Assembly: GCF_036924515.1 (NCBI RefSeq)
Contig: NZ_JAZHRR010000001.1
Coordinates: 3,753,001-3,817,000 of the forward strand
Origin: Bradyrhizobium sp. AZCC 1610
GTDB lineage: Bacteria; Pseudomonadota; Alphaproteobacteria; Rhizobiales; Xanthobacteraceae
Reading direction: 5' to 3'
Length of the DNA: 64,000 bases
The position numbers and the translations under genes were made by a program. The notes below the pieces were generated by a model that searched no databases, was not told the DNA's origin, and worked only from the letters and a program-made list of their open reading frames with translations. Positions 47,054 through 55,610 of this stretch are shown in pieces. How positions within the stretch are numbered: the stretch's first letter is position 1; the number at the start of each line of letters is the position of its first letter.

Positions 47054-48295
47054 CTATTTTCGCGCAAGCGCTTGCTCGACAAACCGCGCCACCATCAAAG
47101 CCTCGGCATCGGCGCCATATCTCGCAATCACCTGCACGCCGACCGGCAAACCGCCTTCCGCGATGAGTGCGGGAACATTGACGCAGGGCACGCCCATCAG
47201 CGTCCAGAGACGGTTGTAACGGGCGTCGCCGGTCGAGCCCAATCCCCTGGGCGCAGTACCCGGGGCCGACAGGGTCAGCAACACATCGACTTCGTCGAAC
47301 AGTTTTTCCAATGCCTGTCTTGCCCGGTTCGCCGTTTTGATCGCCTCGTCATAGGCGACAGGTGGTGTATTCCTGCTTTCATCCAACTTTGCGCGCAACA
47401 GCGGCGCCATCTCCGCATAATGTTCGCGATATTCCCAGGCAAGCGCCCGATGCGCCTCGAACTCCTGCACGATCGGCTGCGCGCGCCATGCCTCGGCGAA
47501 AATCTCGGGCAAATCAAGCGCCCGCACCGAGGCGCCTGCCTTCTCCGCCGCCCGTGTCGCGATCCGCAGCGCCTCCCCGCCTGACGCCTCCGGCGCACCG
47601 GCGAAATCCTGCGTCACGATGCCGATGCGCGGCGTCGGAATGCTGGGCGGCAGCAGCAATTCGGGCCGGCCCGTCATCGCGGCAAGCCCGCGCGCCACGT
47701 CGTCCACGCCGGCCGCGAACAGGCCTACCGTATCGAGCGTCCACGAATAGCATTTGACGCCGACGGTCGGCAGCAAGCGGTAGGACGGCTTGATCGCGGC
47801 GACGCCGCAGAACGAGGCCGGCCGGATCACCGAACCGCCGGTCTGCGTTCCCAGCGCGAGCGAGATCATGCCCGCCGCCACCGCTGCCGCCGAACCCGAT
47901 GACGATCCGCCGGGCGTATGACCATGATTGTGCGGGTTGAGCGTCGCCGTCGGATCCACGGAGGCGAATGCCGTCGTCGTGGTCTTGCCAATGATGGTCG
48001 CGCCCGCCTGCTTCAACATCATCACGACAGCCGCATCACCGCGCGGCCGGTTCCCGCGGTAGATCGGAGAGCCCATTTCAGTCGGGAAATCCGCCGTATC
48101 CATGATGTCCTTGATACCGACCGCAATGCCGCGCAAGGGCCCGGCGCTTTGCGCGCGAGGATTTTCACCCCGACAAACGAAGGCGCCGATCGACTTTTCA
48201 TGCGCACTGGTTGCTTCGAGCGACTGCGCGATCGCAGCGTCTGCGGAAAGGTCGCCGGCATCGATGCGGCGCTGAAGTTCGGCGAGCGAGATCAT
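47054..48295 (-). CDS. amidase-signature family protein
   Basis: A 413-residue hydrolase. The catalytic Ser-cis-Ser-Lys set is visible: Lys62 (VGIKDIM), cis-Ser130 (PGGSSSGSAAA) and nucleophile Ser154 (TQTGGSVIRPASF), with the 24-residue gap expected. It converges with plsY with two bases between stops. It is not GatA (no operon partners and a shorter chain). The start is the ATG at 48295, since the region before it in frame has no similarity. Substrate unknown. Confidence 0.9.
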   Translation of the reverse strand: MISLAELQRRIDAGDLSADAAIAQSLEATSAHEKSIGAFVCRGENPRAQSAGPLRGIAVGIKDIMDTADFPTEMGSPIYRGNRPRGDAAVVMMLKQAGATIIGKTTTTAFASVDPTATLNPHNHGHTPGGSSSGSAAAVAAGMISLALGTQTGGSVIRPASFCGVAAIKPSYRLLPTVGVKCYSWTLDTVGLFAAGVDDVARGLAAMTGRPELLLPPSIPTPRIGIVTQDFAGAPEASGGEALRIATRAAEKAGASVRALDLPEIFAEAWRAQPIVQEFEAHRALAWEYREHYAEMAPLLRAKLDESRNTPPVAYDEAIKTANRARQALEKLFDEVDVLLTLSAPGTAPRGLGSTGDARYNRLWTLMGVPCVNVPALIAEGGLPVGVQVIARYGADAEALMVARFVEQALARK

Positions 48296-48409
48296 GCAGG
48301 CCTTCCTGTGGTGACGAAGCAGGTTACGGAGGGCCTTGGCATGGAGCAAGCGTAACGCCCGTCACAAACAGGTTGATTGCAATCTCCGGTTGGGCAAAGC
48401 TGCATCCGC

Positions 48410-49528
48410 ATGCATGACCGAACACAACTCACGCCCCACCTCACCGACGCCGAGCGGATCGACCGCTTGCGGCTGATCCGCAGCGACAATGTCGGCCCGC
48501 GCACCTTTAACTCGCTCATCAACCATTTCGGCGATGCGCGCGCGGCGCTGGAGCGGTTGCCCGATCTGGCGCGGCGTGGCGGCGCGGCGCGTTCGGAGCG
48601 GATCTGCAGCGAGGAGGAAGCGCGGGCTGAGATCGCTGCGGCCAAAAGGATCGGCGTCACGCTGGTCGCGCCTGGCGAAGCCGGCTATCCACCGCGGCTG
48701 CCGACGCTCGACGATGCGCCGCCTTTGCTCGGCGTACGCGGTCCGCCAGACATCCTGATGCGGCCGATGATCGCGATCGTCGGCTCGCGCAACGCCTCCG
48801 GCGCAGGGCTGAAATTTGCAGGCCAATTGGCGCGCGATCTTGGTGACGCCGGCTTCATCGTCATCTCAGGCCTGGCCCGCGGCATCGATCAGGCCGCGCA
48901 TCGCGCCACGATTGCAAGCGGCACGGTCGCGGTGCTGGCGGGTGGCCACGACCGGATCTATCCGCCGGAGCATCAGGACTTGCTGGCGGCGCTGCTCGAA
49001 CGCGGCGGCGCGATTTCCGAAATGCCGCTCGGCCATGTGCCGCGCGCCCACGATTTTCCCCGGCGCAATCGCCTGATCTCCGGCGCGTCGCTCGGCGTCG
49101 TCGTGATCGAGGCCGCGCACCGCTCGGGGTCGCTGATCACGGCACGGATGGCGGCCGAACAGGGCCGCGAGGTATTTGCGGTGCCGGGCTCGCCGCTCGA
49201 CCCGCGCGCCGCCGGCACCAATGAACTGATCAAGCAGGGCGCGGCGCTGGTCACCGAAGCCAGCGACGTCATCAACGCCATTCAGCCGATCCTGGAGCGG
49301 CCGATCGTGCTCGAGGCCCGTGAAGGCGACGACGAGCCGCTCGACTTCGATACCGACCCAAGCGAGCGCGAACGCGTTGTCTCGCTGCTCGGGCCGAGCC
49401 CGGTCAGCCTCGACGACCTGATCCGGATGTCAGGGCTATCAGCCACCATCGTTCGCACGGTGCTGCTCGAACTCGAATTGGCCGGCCGGCTGGAGCGCCA
49501 TGGCGGCGGGCTGGTGACGCTGATCTGA
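48410..49528 (+). CDS. dprA: DNA-processing protein A
   Basis: A 372-residue protein that loads RecA on single-stranded DNA taken up in transformation. The Rossmann-fold core contains [46 protein letters not shown] and [12 protein letters not shown]. The C-terminal DprA winged helix runs from about residue 310 ([19 protein letters not shown]). The start is the ATG at 48410. It lies in its usual place near plsY and topA. Confidence 0.95.
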   Translation: MHDRTQLTPHLTDAERIDRLRLIRSDNVGPRTFNSLINHFGDARAALERLPDLARRGGAARSERICSEEEARAEIAAAKRIGVTLVAPGEAGYPPRLPTLDDAPPLLGVRGPPDILMRPMIAIVGSRNASGAGLKFAGQLARDLGDAGFIVISGLARGIDQAAHRATIASGTVAVLAGGHDRIYPPEHQDLLAALLERGGAISEMPLGHVPRAHDFPRRNRLISGASLGVVVIEAAHRSGSLITARMAAEQGREVFAVPGSPLDPRAAGTNELIKQGAALVTEASDVINAIQPILERPIVLEAREGDDEPLDFDTDPSERERVVSLLGPSPVSLDDLIRMSGLSATIVRTVLLELELAGRLERHGGGLVTLI

Positions 49529-49984
49529 TCAGGCCTCGCTGTTGCGCGCGTCGAACTTCGTCCGCGCACGTTGGATCTCCGGCTGATGCTCAATGGCCCA
49601 CTTGCCGAGCGCCTGCACCGGCGTGGACAGGCCACGCCCGAGATCGGTCAGCTCGTAATCGACCCGCGGCGGAATGGTTGGAAACACCGTGCGTGTCACG
49701 AGACCATCCCGTTCGAGGCCGCGCAGCGTCAGCGTCAGCATCCGCTGCGAAATGCCGCCGATCATCCGCTTGATCTCGTTGAAGCGCTTCGGGCCATCGC
49801 CGAGCATCATGATCACGAACACGCTCCATTTATCGCCGACCCGCGCCAGGACGGAGGCCGCGCCGCGGCAGTCACTGTCGAGGTGAGGACCGGGTGGCAA
49901 GGCAGGCACTTTTTTGTGCTCGGGTCTCATGGATGTGCTCGGGTGTAAAAAATGTGCGTTCTTGCGGGGTTCTGCCACGGTCAC
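49529..49984 (-). CDS. HxlR-family regulator
   Basis: A 151-residue winged-helix regulator of the HxlR type: a [22 protein letters not shown] stretch, then [20 protein letters not shown] and [15 protein letters not shown]. The N-terminal 25 residues are poor in family similarity, so the real start may be the ATG at about 49930. It faces azoR across a small gap and is likely its regulator, as with YodB and azoreductase genes in other bacteria. Such regulators sense quinones or electrophiles via cysteine; Cys39 lies in SDCRGAAS. Confidence 0.88.
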   Translation of the reverse strand: MTVAEPRKNAHFLHPSTSMRPEHKKVPALPPGPHLDSDCRGAASVLARVGDKWSVFVIMMLGDGPKRFNEIKRMIGGISQRMLTLTLRGLERDGLVTRTVFPTIPPRVDYELTDLGRGLSTPVQALGKWAIEHQPEIQRARTKFDARNSEA

Positions 49985-50029
49985 TCATATAGCGCCAGTT
50001 ACAAATCTATACCAAGGGTGACATCTACC

Positions 50030-50638
50030 ATGAAACTTCTGCATCTCGATTCCAGCGTTCTCGGCCCCCATTCCGTCAGCCGCCAGGTTTCCGCCGCCAT
50101 CGTCGACCGCCTGCGCCAATCCACGCCCGGGCTCGAAGTCAGCTACCGCGATCTCACGCTCCCGCCGCTGGCGCATCTCACCGGCTCCCACCTCGCCGCC
50201 GGCCAGGGGGCGGCCCCGGAAGCTTCGCTGCGCGAGGATATCGCCGCCGGTCAGGCGGTGCTGGAAGAATTCCTCGCCGCCGACGTCATCGTGCTCGGCG
50301 CGCCCATGTACAACTTTACTATCCCAAGCCAGCTCAAGGCCTGGATCGACCGCATCCTGATCGCCGGCAAGACCTTCAAATACTCAGCGCAAGGCGCCGA
50401 AGGTCTGGCCGACAACAAGCGCGTCATCGTCGCGATCTCGCGCGGCGGCTTTTATGGCCCGGGCACGCCAGCCGCCGTCGGCGAGCACCTGGAAACCTAT
50501 CTGCGCTGGGTGTTCGGCTTCATCGGCATCAAGAATCCGGAATTCATCTCCGCCGACGGCATCCAGGTCGGTCCGGAGCATCGTGAAAAGGCCGTGGCCG
50601 GCGCACTGAAAGCCGCCGGCGATCTGAACGCCGCTTGA
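50030..50638 (+). CDS. azoR: FMN-dependent NADH-azoreductase
   Basis: A 202-residue flavodoxin-fold enzyme that reduces azo compounds and quinones. It has [17 protein letters not shown] at the start, the FMN loop [29 protein letters not shown] and [11 protein letters not shown]. The ATG at 50030 was chosen as the family start. It is divergent from an HxlR-type regulator. The two fit a stress-responsive pair. Identification is secure. Confidence 0.93.
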   Translation: MKLLHLDSSVLGPHSVSRQVSAAIVDRLRQSTPGLEVSYRDLTLPPLAHLTGSHLAAGQGAAPEASLREDIAAGQAVLEEFLAADVIVLGAPMYNFTIPSQLKAWIDRILIAGKTFKYSAQGAEGLADNKRVIVAISRGGFYGPGTPAAVGEHLETYLRWVFGFIGIKNPEFISADGIQVGPEHREKAVAGALKAAGDLNAA

Positions 50639-50703
50639 GTTGAGGCGATAGCGGCTGCCGCCGCTCGACGGCAGCCGCTCGCGCATGCTCGCGAAAAGCC
50701 AGG

Positions 50704-50844
50704 TCAGAAAATGCCGTTCATGCGGCAGATAACGATAACGAGGGAAATCAAAAGACCGACTCCGGAGAACAGCGCTATTGAAACGAACTGAGCGGTGTCC
50801 GAATTCTGCAAGGTGGATGAAGAGACGTCGACCCTTTTCGGCAT
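50704..50844 (-). CDS. 46-residue single-pass membrane protein
   Basis: A short gene with ATG and TGA. The product begins with a polar stretch (MPKRVDVSSSTLQNSDTAQ) and ends with one hydrophobic helix (FVSIALFSGVGLLISLVIVI) and a short CRMNGIF tail. AGGAGA lies nine bases upstream of the ATG, a good match to a ribosome binding site. The hydrophobic helix and the binding site make it a real small protein and not a chance frame. Function unknown. Confidence 0.65.
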   Translation of the reverse strand: MPKRVDVSSSTLQNSDTAQFVSIALFSGVGLLISLVIVICRMNGIF

Positions 50845-50990
50845 GACTGCTCTCCTGTTCTCTTTGGTCAAGAAACTCCCATCCTTTGAATGTCCGGCAA
50901 GGACGATTGAGGTTCAATGCGCCCTTCCGGCTCAGCGCCAATCCGTCGCAGGGCGGCGGGCTGGCCGGACATCAATTGCGGGGGTCCACT

Positions 50991-51764
50991 TCACCCCCGA
51001 TAGATTGGCGCCCCGCTCGGAGAGGCCGTGGCGCCGCCGTCGACGAACAATTCCTGGCCCTGCACATGGGCGGAATCGTCCGAGGCGAGGAACAGCACCG
51101 TCTTCGAAATATGATCGGGTTCGCCCATGCGGCCGAGCGGCGTCGAGAGCGCGATCCGCTTCTCGAAGGCTTTTTCGGCTTCCGGGGTGGCGATCGCCGC
51201 GCCCCAGATCGGGGTACGGATAGCGCCGGGTGCCACGACATTGACGCGGATACCGCGCGGCGACAGTTCCGACGCCATGATCCGCGCCATCGCCCGCACG
51301 CCCGCTTTCGCCGCGCCATAGGCCGAATAGCCGGGGATGCCGAGCACGGAGATGACAGAGCCGTTGAGAATGATCGAGGCGTTGTCGTTGAGATGCTGCA
51401 GCGCGGACTGAACCGTGAAGAACACGCCGGTGAGGTTGGTGCTGATGATCTTCTGGAATGCCTCGATGTTCGTCGCACCCAGCGGCGTGCCGCCGGCGAT
51501 GCCGGCATTGGCGAACAGGATGTCATACTTACCGAACTTCTCGGCCCCCTTTCCGATCGCGGCGTCGGTGGCGGCGACGTCTGTCGCGTCGGCCACGACC
51601 GCGAACGCGTTCGGGCCCAACTCCGCGGCGGCGGCATCGAGCGTCGCCTGATTTCGCCCTGTTATGACGACTCTGGCGCCTTCGGCCACGAACAGTCTTG
51701 CGGTCGCGAGCCCGATGCCGCTGTTGCCACCGGTGATCAACGCCGTCTTGTTCGCGAGCCTCAT
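50991..51764 (-). CDS. short-chain dehydrogenase/reductase
   Basis: A 257-residue classical SDR. NAD(P)-binding TGGNSGIG (residues 11-18), NNAG-type FANAG, and catalytic Ser136, Tyr149 and Lys153 in the YxxxK pattern (SAYGAAKAG). Ser136 lies 13 residues before Tyr149, the normal spacing. GGGAGGCGGCC precedes the ATG at 51764. It is divergent from an HxlR-type regulator, which likely controls it. Substrate unknown. Confidence 0.92.
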   Translation of the reverse strand: MRLANKTALITGGNSGIGLATARLFVAEGARVVITGRNQATLDAAAAELGPNAFAVVADATDVAATDAAIGKGAEKFGKYDILFANAGIAGGTPLGATNIEAFQKIISTNLTGVFFTVQSALQHLNDNASIILNGSVISVLGIPGYSAYGAAKAGVRAMARIMASELSPRGIRVNVVAPGAIRTPIWGAAIATPEAEKAFEKRIALSTPLGRMGEPDHISKTVLFLASDDSAHVQGQELFVDGGATASPSGAPIYRG

Positions 51765-51786
51765 GGCCGCCTCCCATGGTTGCATA

Positions 51787-51824
51787 ATTAAACTAGATTG
51801 ATCACCTAGGACATATGGTTTAAT
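51787..51824. promoter_or_regulatory. candidate operator between SDR and HxlR genes
   Basis: ATTAAAC (51787-51793) and GTTTAAT (51818-51824) form an inverted repeat with half-sites about three helical turns apart, in the 111-base divergent gap. The adjacent HxlR-type protein is the natural candidate to bind it. The spacing is long for a simple operator, so this is tentative. Confidence 0.35.
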
Positions 51825-51875
51825 ATTGCAACCACACAATACTGTGATCGGTCTCAAACCCGATCGGAGACTGAA

Positions 51876-52352
51876 ATGGTGAAGCGGACGAGTTTTGAGC
51901 ACGACGATTGCCCGATCGCGCGCTCGCTGGATGCGATCGGCGACTGGTGGTCGATGCTGATCATTCGCGAGGCGCTGTTCGGGGTCAGCCGCTTCGGCGA
52001 ATTCCAGAAGAAGCTGGGGCTGGCCAAGAACATTCTCACCGTGCGGCTGCGCGCGCTGGCCGATCAGGGCATTCTCAAGACCGCGCCCGCTTCCGACGGC
52101 AGCGCGTATCAGGAATATCTGCTGACACCGAAGGGCCGCGGCGTGTTCCCGATCCTGGTCGCGTTGCGGCAATGGAGCGAGGCGTTCGACGAGCGCCCGG
52201 AAGAGATCGCCACCATCCTGGTCGACAAGGAAAACGGCCGGCCGGTCCGCAAGCTCGAACTTCATTCGCAGGACGGACGGCTATTGAGTGCGGGCGATAC
52301 CGCGCTGAAGCCGCGGCCGGCGGGGAAGCAAGGCAGGCGGGTTACGGCGTAA
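51876..52352 (+). CDS. HxlR-family regulator
   Basis: A 158-residue winged-helix regulator, with CPIARSLDAIGDWWSMLIIRE, FGEFQKKLGLAKNILTVRLRAL and EYLLTPKGRGVFPILVAL. The Cys near the N-terminus (residue 12, DDCPIA) matches the conserved redox-sensing position of HxlR proteins. CGGAGA precedes the ATG. It is divergent from the SDR gene and most likely regulates it. Confidence 0.9.
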   Translation: MVKRTSFEHDDCPIARSLDAIGDWWSMLIIREALFGVSRFGEFQKKLGLAKNILTVRLRALADQGILKTAPASDGSAYQEYLLTPKGRGVFPILVALRQWSEAFDERPEEIATILVDKENGRPVRKLELHSQDGRLLSAGDTALKPRPAGKQGRRVTA

Positions 52353-52366
52353 CGAAGCCGCGCGGC

Positions 52367-52636
52367 TCACGACAGCTTGTGCTTGCTTCGGGTGCGCAGG
52401 CGTTCTTCCGCCTCGAGCTGCGCCATGCCGAGCAAATGGCTGAGCACCTCGAGCCGGTGGCGCTCCGCCAGCTTGACGAGTTCGGCAACGGTCTCCGCGA
52501 TAAAGGCCACGGCCTCGTCGGGGCCGCCCTCCTCACCTCGTTCAGCGGTACGTTCCTCGGGTGGCGAGTCCCGACGCTTGCCTGAAGCTTTCCGCTTCCG
52601 GCCGCCTCCAGCCTTGCTCAAAAAACTTGCATCCAA
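52367..52636 (-). CDS. small conserved hypothetical protein
   Basis: An 89-residue basic protein with an N-terminal Lys/Arg-rich tail (GGGRKRKASGKRRDS), an acidic linker and a C-terminal helix (VAELVKLAERHRLEVLSHLLGMAQLEAEERL). The only in-frame start upstream of the tail is a TTG at 52634-52636 with no clear binding site, so the start is uncertain. It is found in this position before topA in Bradyrhizobium-like genomes. Function unknown. Confidence 0.55.
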   Translation of the reverse strand: MDASFLSKAGGGRKRKASGKRRDSPPEERTAERGEEGGPDEAVAFIAETVAELVKLAERHRLEVLSHLLGMAQLEAEERLRTRSKHKLS

Positions 52637-52790
52637 TTGAATACAATATTGCCCAGAAATAACCCCTTTAGTGGCGCAACTCTAGGGCGTATTTCGCAAC
52701 TCGTTAGATATAAGTCGACCCCAAAAGGTTCCCTGACAGCATTTGTAGATTTGACAGGGGCCGCCTCACCACCCATGTTCGGATCGACAC

Positions 52791-52832
52791 GGCGGGCCGC
52801 GAGTCTCGCGGAACCCGCCTTTATCTTTTCCC
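52791..52832 (+). promoter_or_regulatory. hairpin with T-rich tail in the topA leader
   Basis: GGCGGG (52791-52796) and CCCGCC (52814-52819) form the base of a stem, with a second arm (CCGCGAG / CTCGCGG) inside. A T-rich tail (TTTATCTTTT) follows directly. The hairpin ends about 20 bases before the topA ATG and looks like an intrinsic terminator. Since no plus-strand gene ends nearby, it may be an attenuator or a processing signal. Confidence 0.55.
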
Positions 52833-52850
52833 ATAAGCCATTGGAATGAC

Positions 52851-55610
52851 ATGAATATCGTCATCGTGGAGTCGCCGGCGAAAGCCAAGACTATCAACAA
52901 GTATTTGGGCGCCTCCTACGAGGTTCTGGCCTCGTTCGGCCATGTCCGCGACCTCCCTGCCAAGAATGGTTCCGTCGATCCGGACGCGAATTTTCAGATG
53001 ATCTGGGAGGTCGATCCCAAGGCGGCCGGCCGGCTCAACGACATCGCCAAGGCCCTGAAGGGCGCCAGCCGCCTGATTCTGGCGACCGACCCTGATCGCG
53101 AGGGCGAAGCGATCTCCTGGCACGTGCTGGAGGTGATGAAAGAGAAGCGCGCGCTCAAGGACCATAAGATCGAGCGCGTGGTGTTCAACGCCATCACCAA
53201 GCAGGCGGTGACCGATGCGATGAAGGCGCCGCGCCAGATCGATGGTGCGCTGGTCGACGCCTATATGGCGCGCCGCGCGCTGGACTATCTGGTCGGCTTT
53301 ACGCTCTCGCCGGTGCTGTGGCGCAAACTGCCGGGCGCGCGCTCGGCCGGCCGTGTGCAGTCGGTGGCGCTGCGGCTGGTCTGCGACCGTGAACTCGATA
53401 TCGAAAAATTCGTCCCCCGCGAATACTGGTCGCTGGTCGCGACGCTGACCACGCCGCGCGGCGATACGTTCGAGGCGCGCCTCGTCGGCGCCGACGGCAA
53501 GAAGATCCAGCGTCTCGACATCGGCTCCGGCGCGGAAGCCGAAGACCTCAAGAAGGCCATCGAAGCGGCGAACTTCACGGTTTCGACCGTCGAAGCAAAG
53601 CCTGCGCGCCGCAATCCGCAGGCGCCCTTCACGACCTCGACGCTGCAGCAGGAAGCCAGCCGCAAGCTCGGCTTTGCGCCGGCGCACACCATGCGGATCG
53701 CGCAGCGGCTCTATGAAGGTATCGATATCGGCGGCGAGACCACCGGCCTCATCACCTATATGCGAACCGACGGCGTGCAGATCGACGGCTCCGCGATCAC
53801 GCAGGCGCGCAAGGTGATCGGCGAGGATTACGGCAACGCCTATGTGCCGGAGGCGCCGCGCCAGTACCAGACCAAGGCCAAGAACGCGCAGGAAGCGCAT
53901 GAAGCGATCCGCCCGACCGACCTGTCGCGACGTCCCGCCGAGATGCGCCGCCGCCTCGATACCGATCAGGCCAAGCTCTATGAGCTGATCTGGATCCGCA
54001 CCATTGCGAGCCAGATGGAATCGGCCGAACTCGAACGCACCACCGTGGACATCGCGGCGAAGGCCGGCGCCCGCATGCTCGAACTTCGCGCCTCGGGCCA
54101 GGTCATCAAGTTCGACGGTTTCCTCGCGCTCTACCAGGAAGGCAAGGACGACGACGGCGACGACGAGGATTCGCGCCGCCTCCCCGCCATGAGCGCAGGC
54201 GAACCGCTGAAGCGGCAGGATCTCGCCGTCACGCAACACTTTACCGAACCGCCGCCACGCTTCTCGGAAGCGTCGCTGGTCAAGCGGATGGAAGAGCTCG
54301 GTATCGGCCGGCCCTCGACCTACGCCTCGATCCTGCAGGTCCTGAAAGACCGTGGCTATGTCAAGCTCGAGAAGAAGCGGCTGCACGGCGAGGACAAGGG
54401 CCGCGTCGTGGTCGCGTTCCTGGAGAATTTCTTCGCCCGCTATGTCGAGTATGATTTCACCGCCGCACTGGAAGAACAGCTCGACCGCATCTCCAACAAC
54501 GAGATTTCCTGGCAGCAGGTGCTGAAGGACTTCTGGGTCGGATTCATCGGCGCGGTCAACGACATCAAGGACCTCCGTGTCTCCGAAGTGCTCGATGCGC
54601 TCGACGACATGCTGGGCCCGCACATCTATCCGCCGCGGACGGATGGCGGCGACATCAGGCAATGCCCGACCTGCGGCACGGGCACGCTCAATTTGAAGGC
54701 CGGAAAGTTCGGCGCCTTTGTCGGCTGCTCGAACTATCCGGAATGCCGCTACACCCGTCCGCTGGCCGCCGACTCCGAGGCCAGCGCCGACCGCGTCCTC
54801 GGCAAGGACCCGGAAACCGATCTCGACGTGACGGTGAAGGCCGGACGCTTCGGTCCCTACATCCAACTCGGCGAACAAAAGGATTATGCCGAGGGCGAAA
54901 AGCCCCGGCGCGCCGGCATCCCGAAAAACATGTCGCCCGGCGACATGGAGCTTGAGCTGGCATTGAAACTGCTGTCGCTGCCGCGCGAAATCGGAAAACA
55001 TCCGGAAACCGGCGAGCCGATTACCGCCGGCATCGGCCGCTTCGGCCCGTTCGTGCGTCACGAGAAGACCTATGCGAGTCTTGAGGCCGGCGATGAAGTG
55101 TTCGATATCGGCCTCAACCGCGCGGTGACGCTGATCGCGGAGAAGATCGCAAAAGGTCCGAGCGGCCGCCGCTTCGGCGCAGATCCCGGCAAGCCGCTCG
55201 GCGAGCATCCGAGCCTTGGCGGCGTCGCGGTCAAGAACGGCCGCTATGGCGCCTACGTCACGGCCGGCGGCGTCAACGCCACGATCCCGAGCGACAAGAC
55301 GCCGGACACCATCACGCTCGCCGAAGCCATTGCGCTGATCGACGAGCGCGCCGCCAAGGGCGGCGGCAAGCCGAAGCGCGGCGCAAAGAAGAAGGCCGCG
55401 CCGAAGAAGGCTGCGGCCAAGGCGGCCGATCCCGCCGCGCCAAAACCTGCCAAGAAGGCGGCAGCGAAGAAAGCCGCGGTGAAGCCCAAATCGGAGGCCG
55501 TCAGCAAGGCGCGCGCGCCGGTCGCGTCCGCCGCCAAGACAACGGCGGCAAAACCCACAGCAGCATCCAAAACGCCTGCGAAGAAAAGCGCGGGCAAGGC
55601 CCGGGGATAA
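52851..55610 (+). CDS. topA: DNA topoisomerase I
   Basis: A 919-residue type IA topoisomerase that relaxes negative supercoils. TOPRIM motif: IVESPAKAKTI and TDPDREGEAI; the catalytic Tyr303 lies in LITYMRTDGV. There is a C4 zinc-binding motif (CPTCGTGTLN ... CSNYPEC), two further degenerate topo-C modules, and a C-terminal Lys/Ala-rich tail of about 85 residues typical of alphaproteobacteria. The start has a weak leader with a terminator-like hairpin just upstream. rnr follows directly on the stop codon. Confidence 0.97.
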   Translation: MNIVIVESPAKAKTINKYLGASYEVLASFGHVRDLPAKNGSVDPDANFQMIWEVDPKAAGRLNDIAKALKGASRLILATDPDREGEAISWHVLEVMKEKRALKDHKIERVVFNAITKQAVTDAMKAPRQIDGALVDAYMARRALDYLVGFTLSPVLWRKLPGARSAGRVQSVALRLVCDRELDIEKFVPREYWSLVATLTTPRGDTFEARLVGADGKKIQRLDIGSGAEAEDLKKAIEAANFTVSTVEAKPARRNPQAPFTTSTLQQEASRKLGFAPAHTMRIAQRLYEGIDIGGETTGLITYMRTDGVQIDGSAITQARKVIGEDYGNAYVPEAPRQYQTKAKNAQEAHEAIRPTDLSRRPAEMRRRLDTDQAKLYELIWIRTIASQMESAELERTTVDIAAKAGARMLELRASGQVIKFDGFLALYQEGKDDDGDDEDSRRLPAMSAGEPLKRQDLAVTQHFTEPPPRFSEASLVKRMEELGIGRPSTYASILQVLKDRGYVKLEKKRLHGEDKGRVVVAFLENFFARYVEYDFTAALEEQLDRISNNEISWQQVLKDFWVGFIGAVNDIKDLRVSEVLDALDDMLGPHIYPPRTDGGDIRQCPTCGTGTLNLKAGKFGAFVGCSNYPECRYTRPLAADSEASADRVLGKDPETDLDVTVKAGRFGPYIQLGEQKDYAEGEKPRRAGIPKNMSPGDMELELALKLLSLPREIGKHPETGEPITAGIGRFGPFVRHEKTYASLEAGDEVFDIGLNRAVTLIAEKIAKGPSGRRFGADPGKPLGEHPSLGGVAVKNGRYGAYVTAGGVNATIPSDKTPDTITLAEAIALIDERAAKGGGKPKRGAKKKAAPKKAAAKAADPAAPKPAKKAAAKKAAVKPKSEAVSKARAPVASAAKTTAAKPTAASKTPAKKSAGKARG

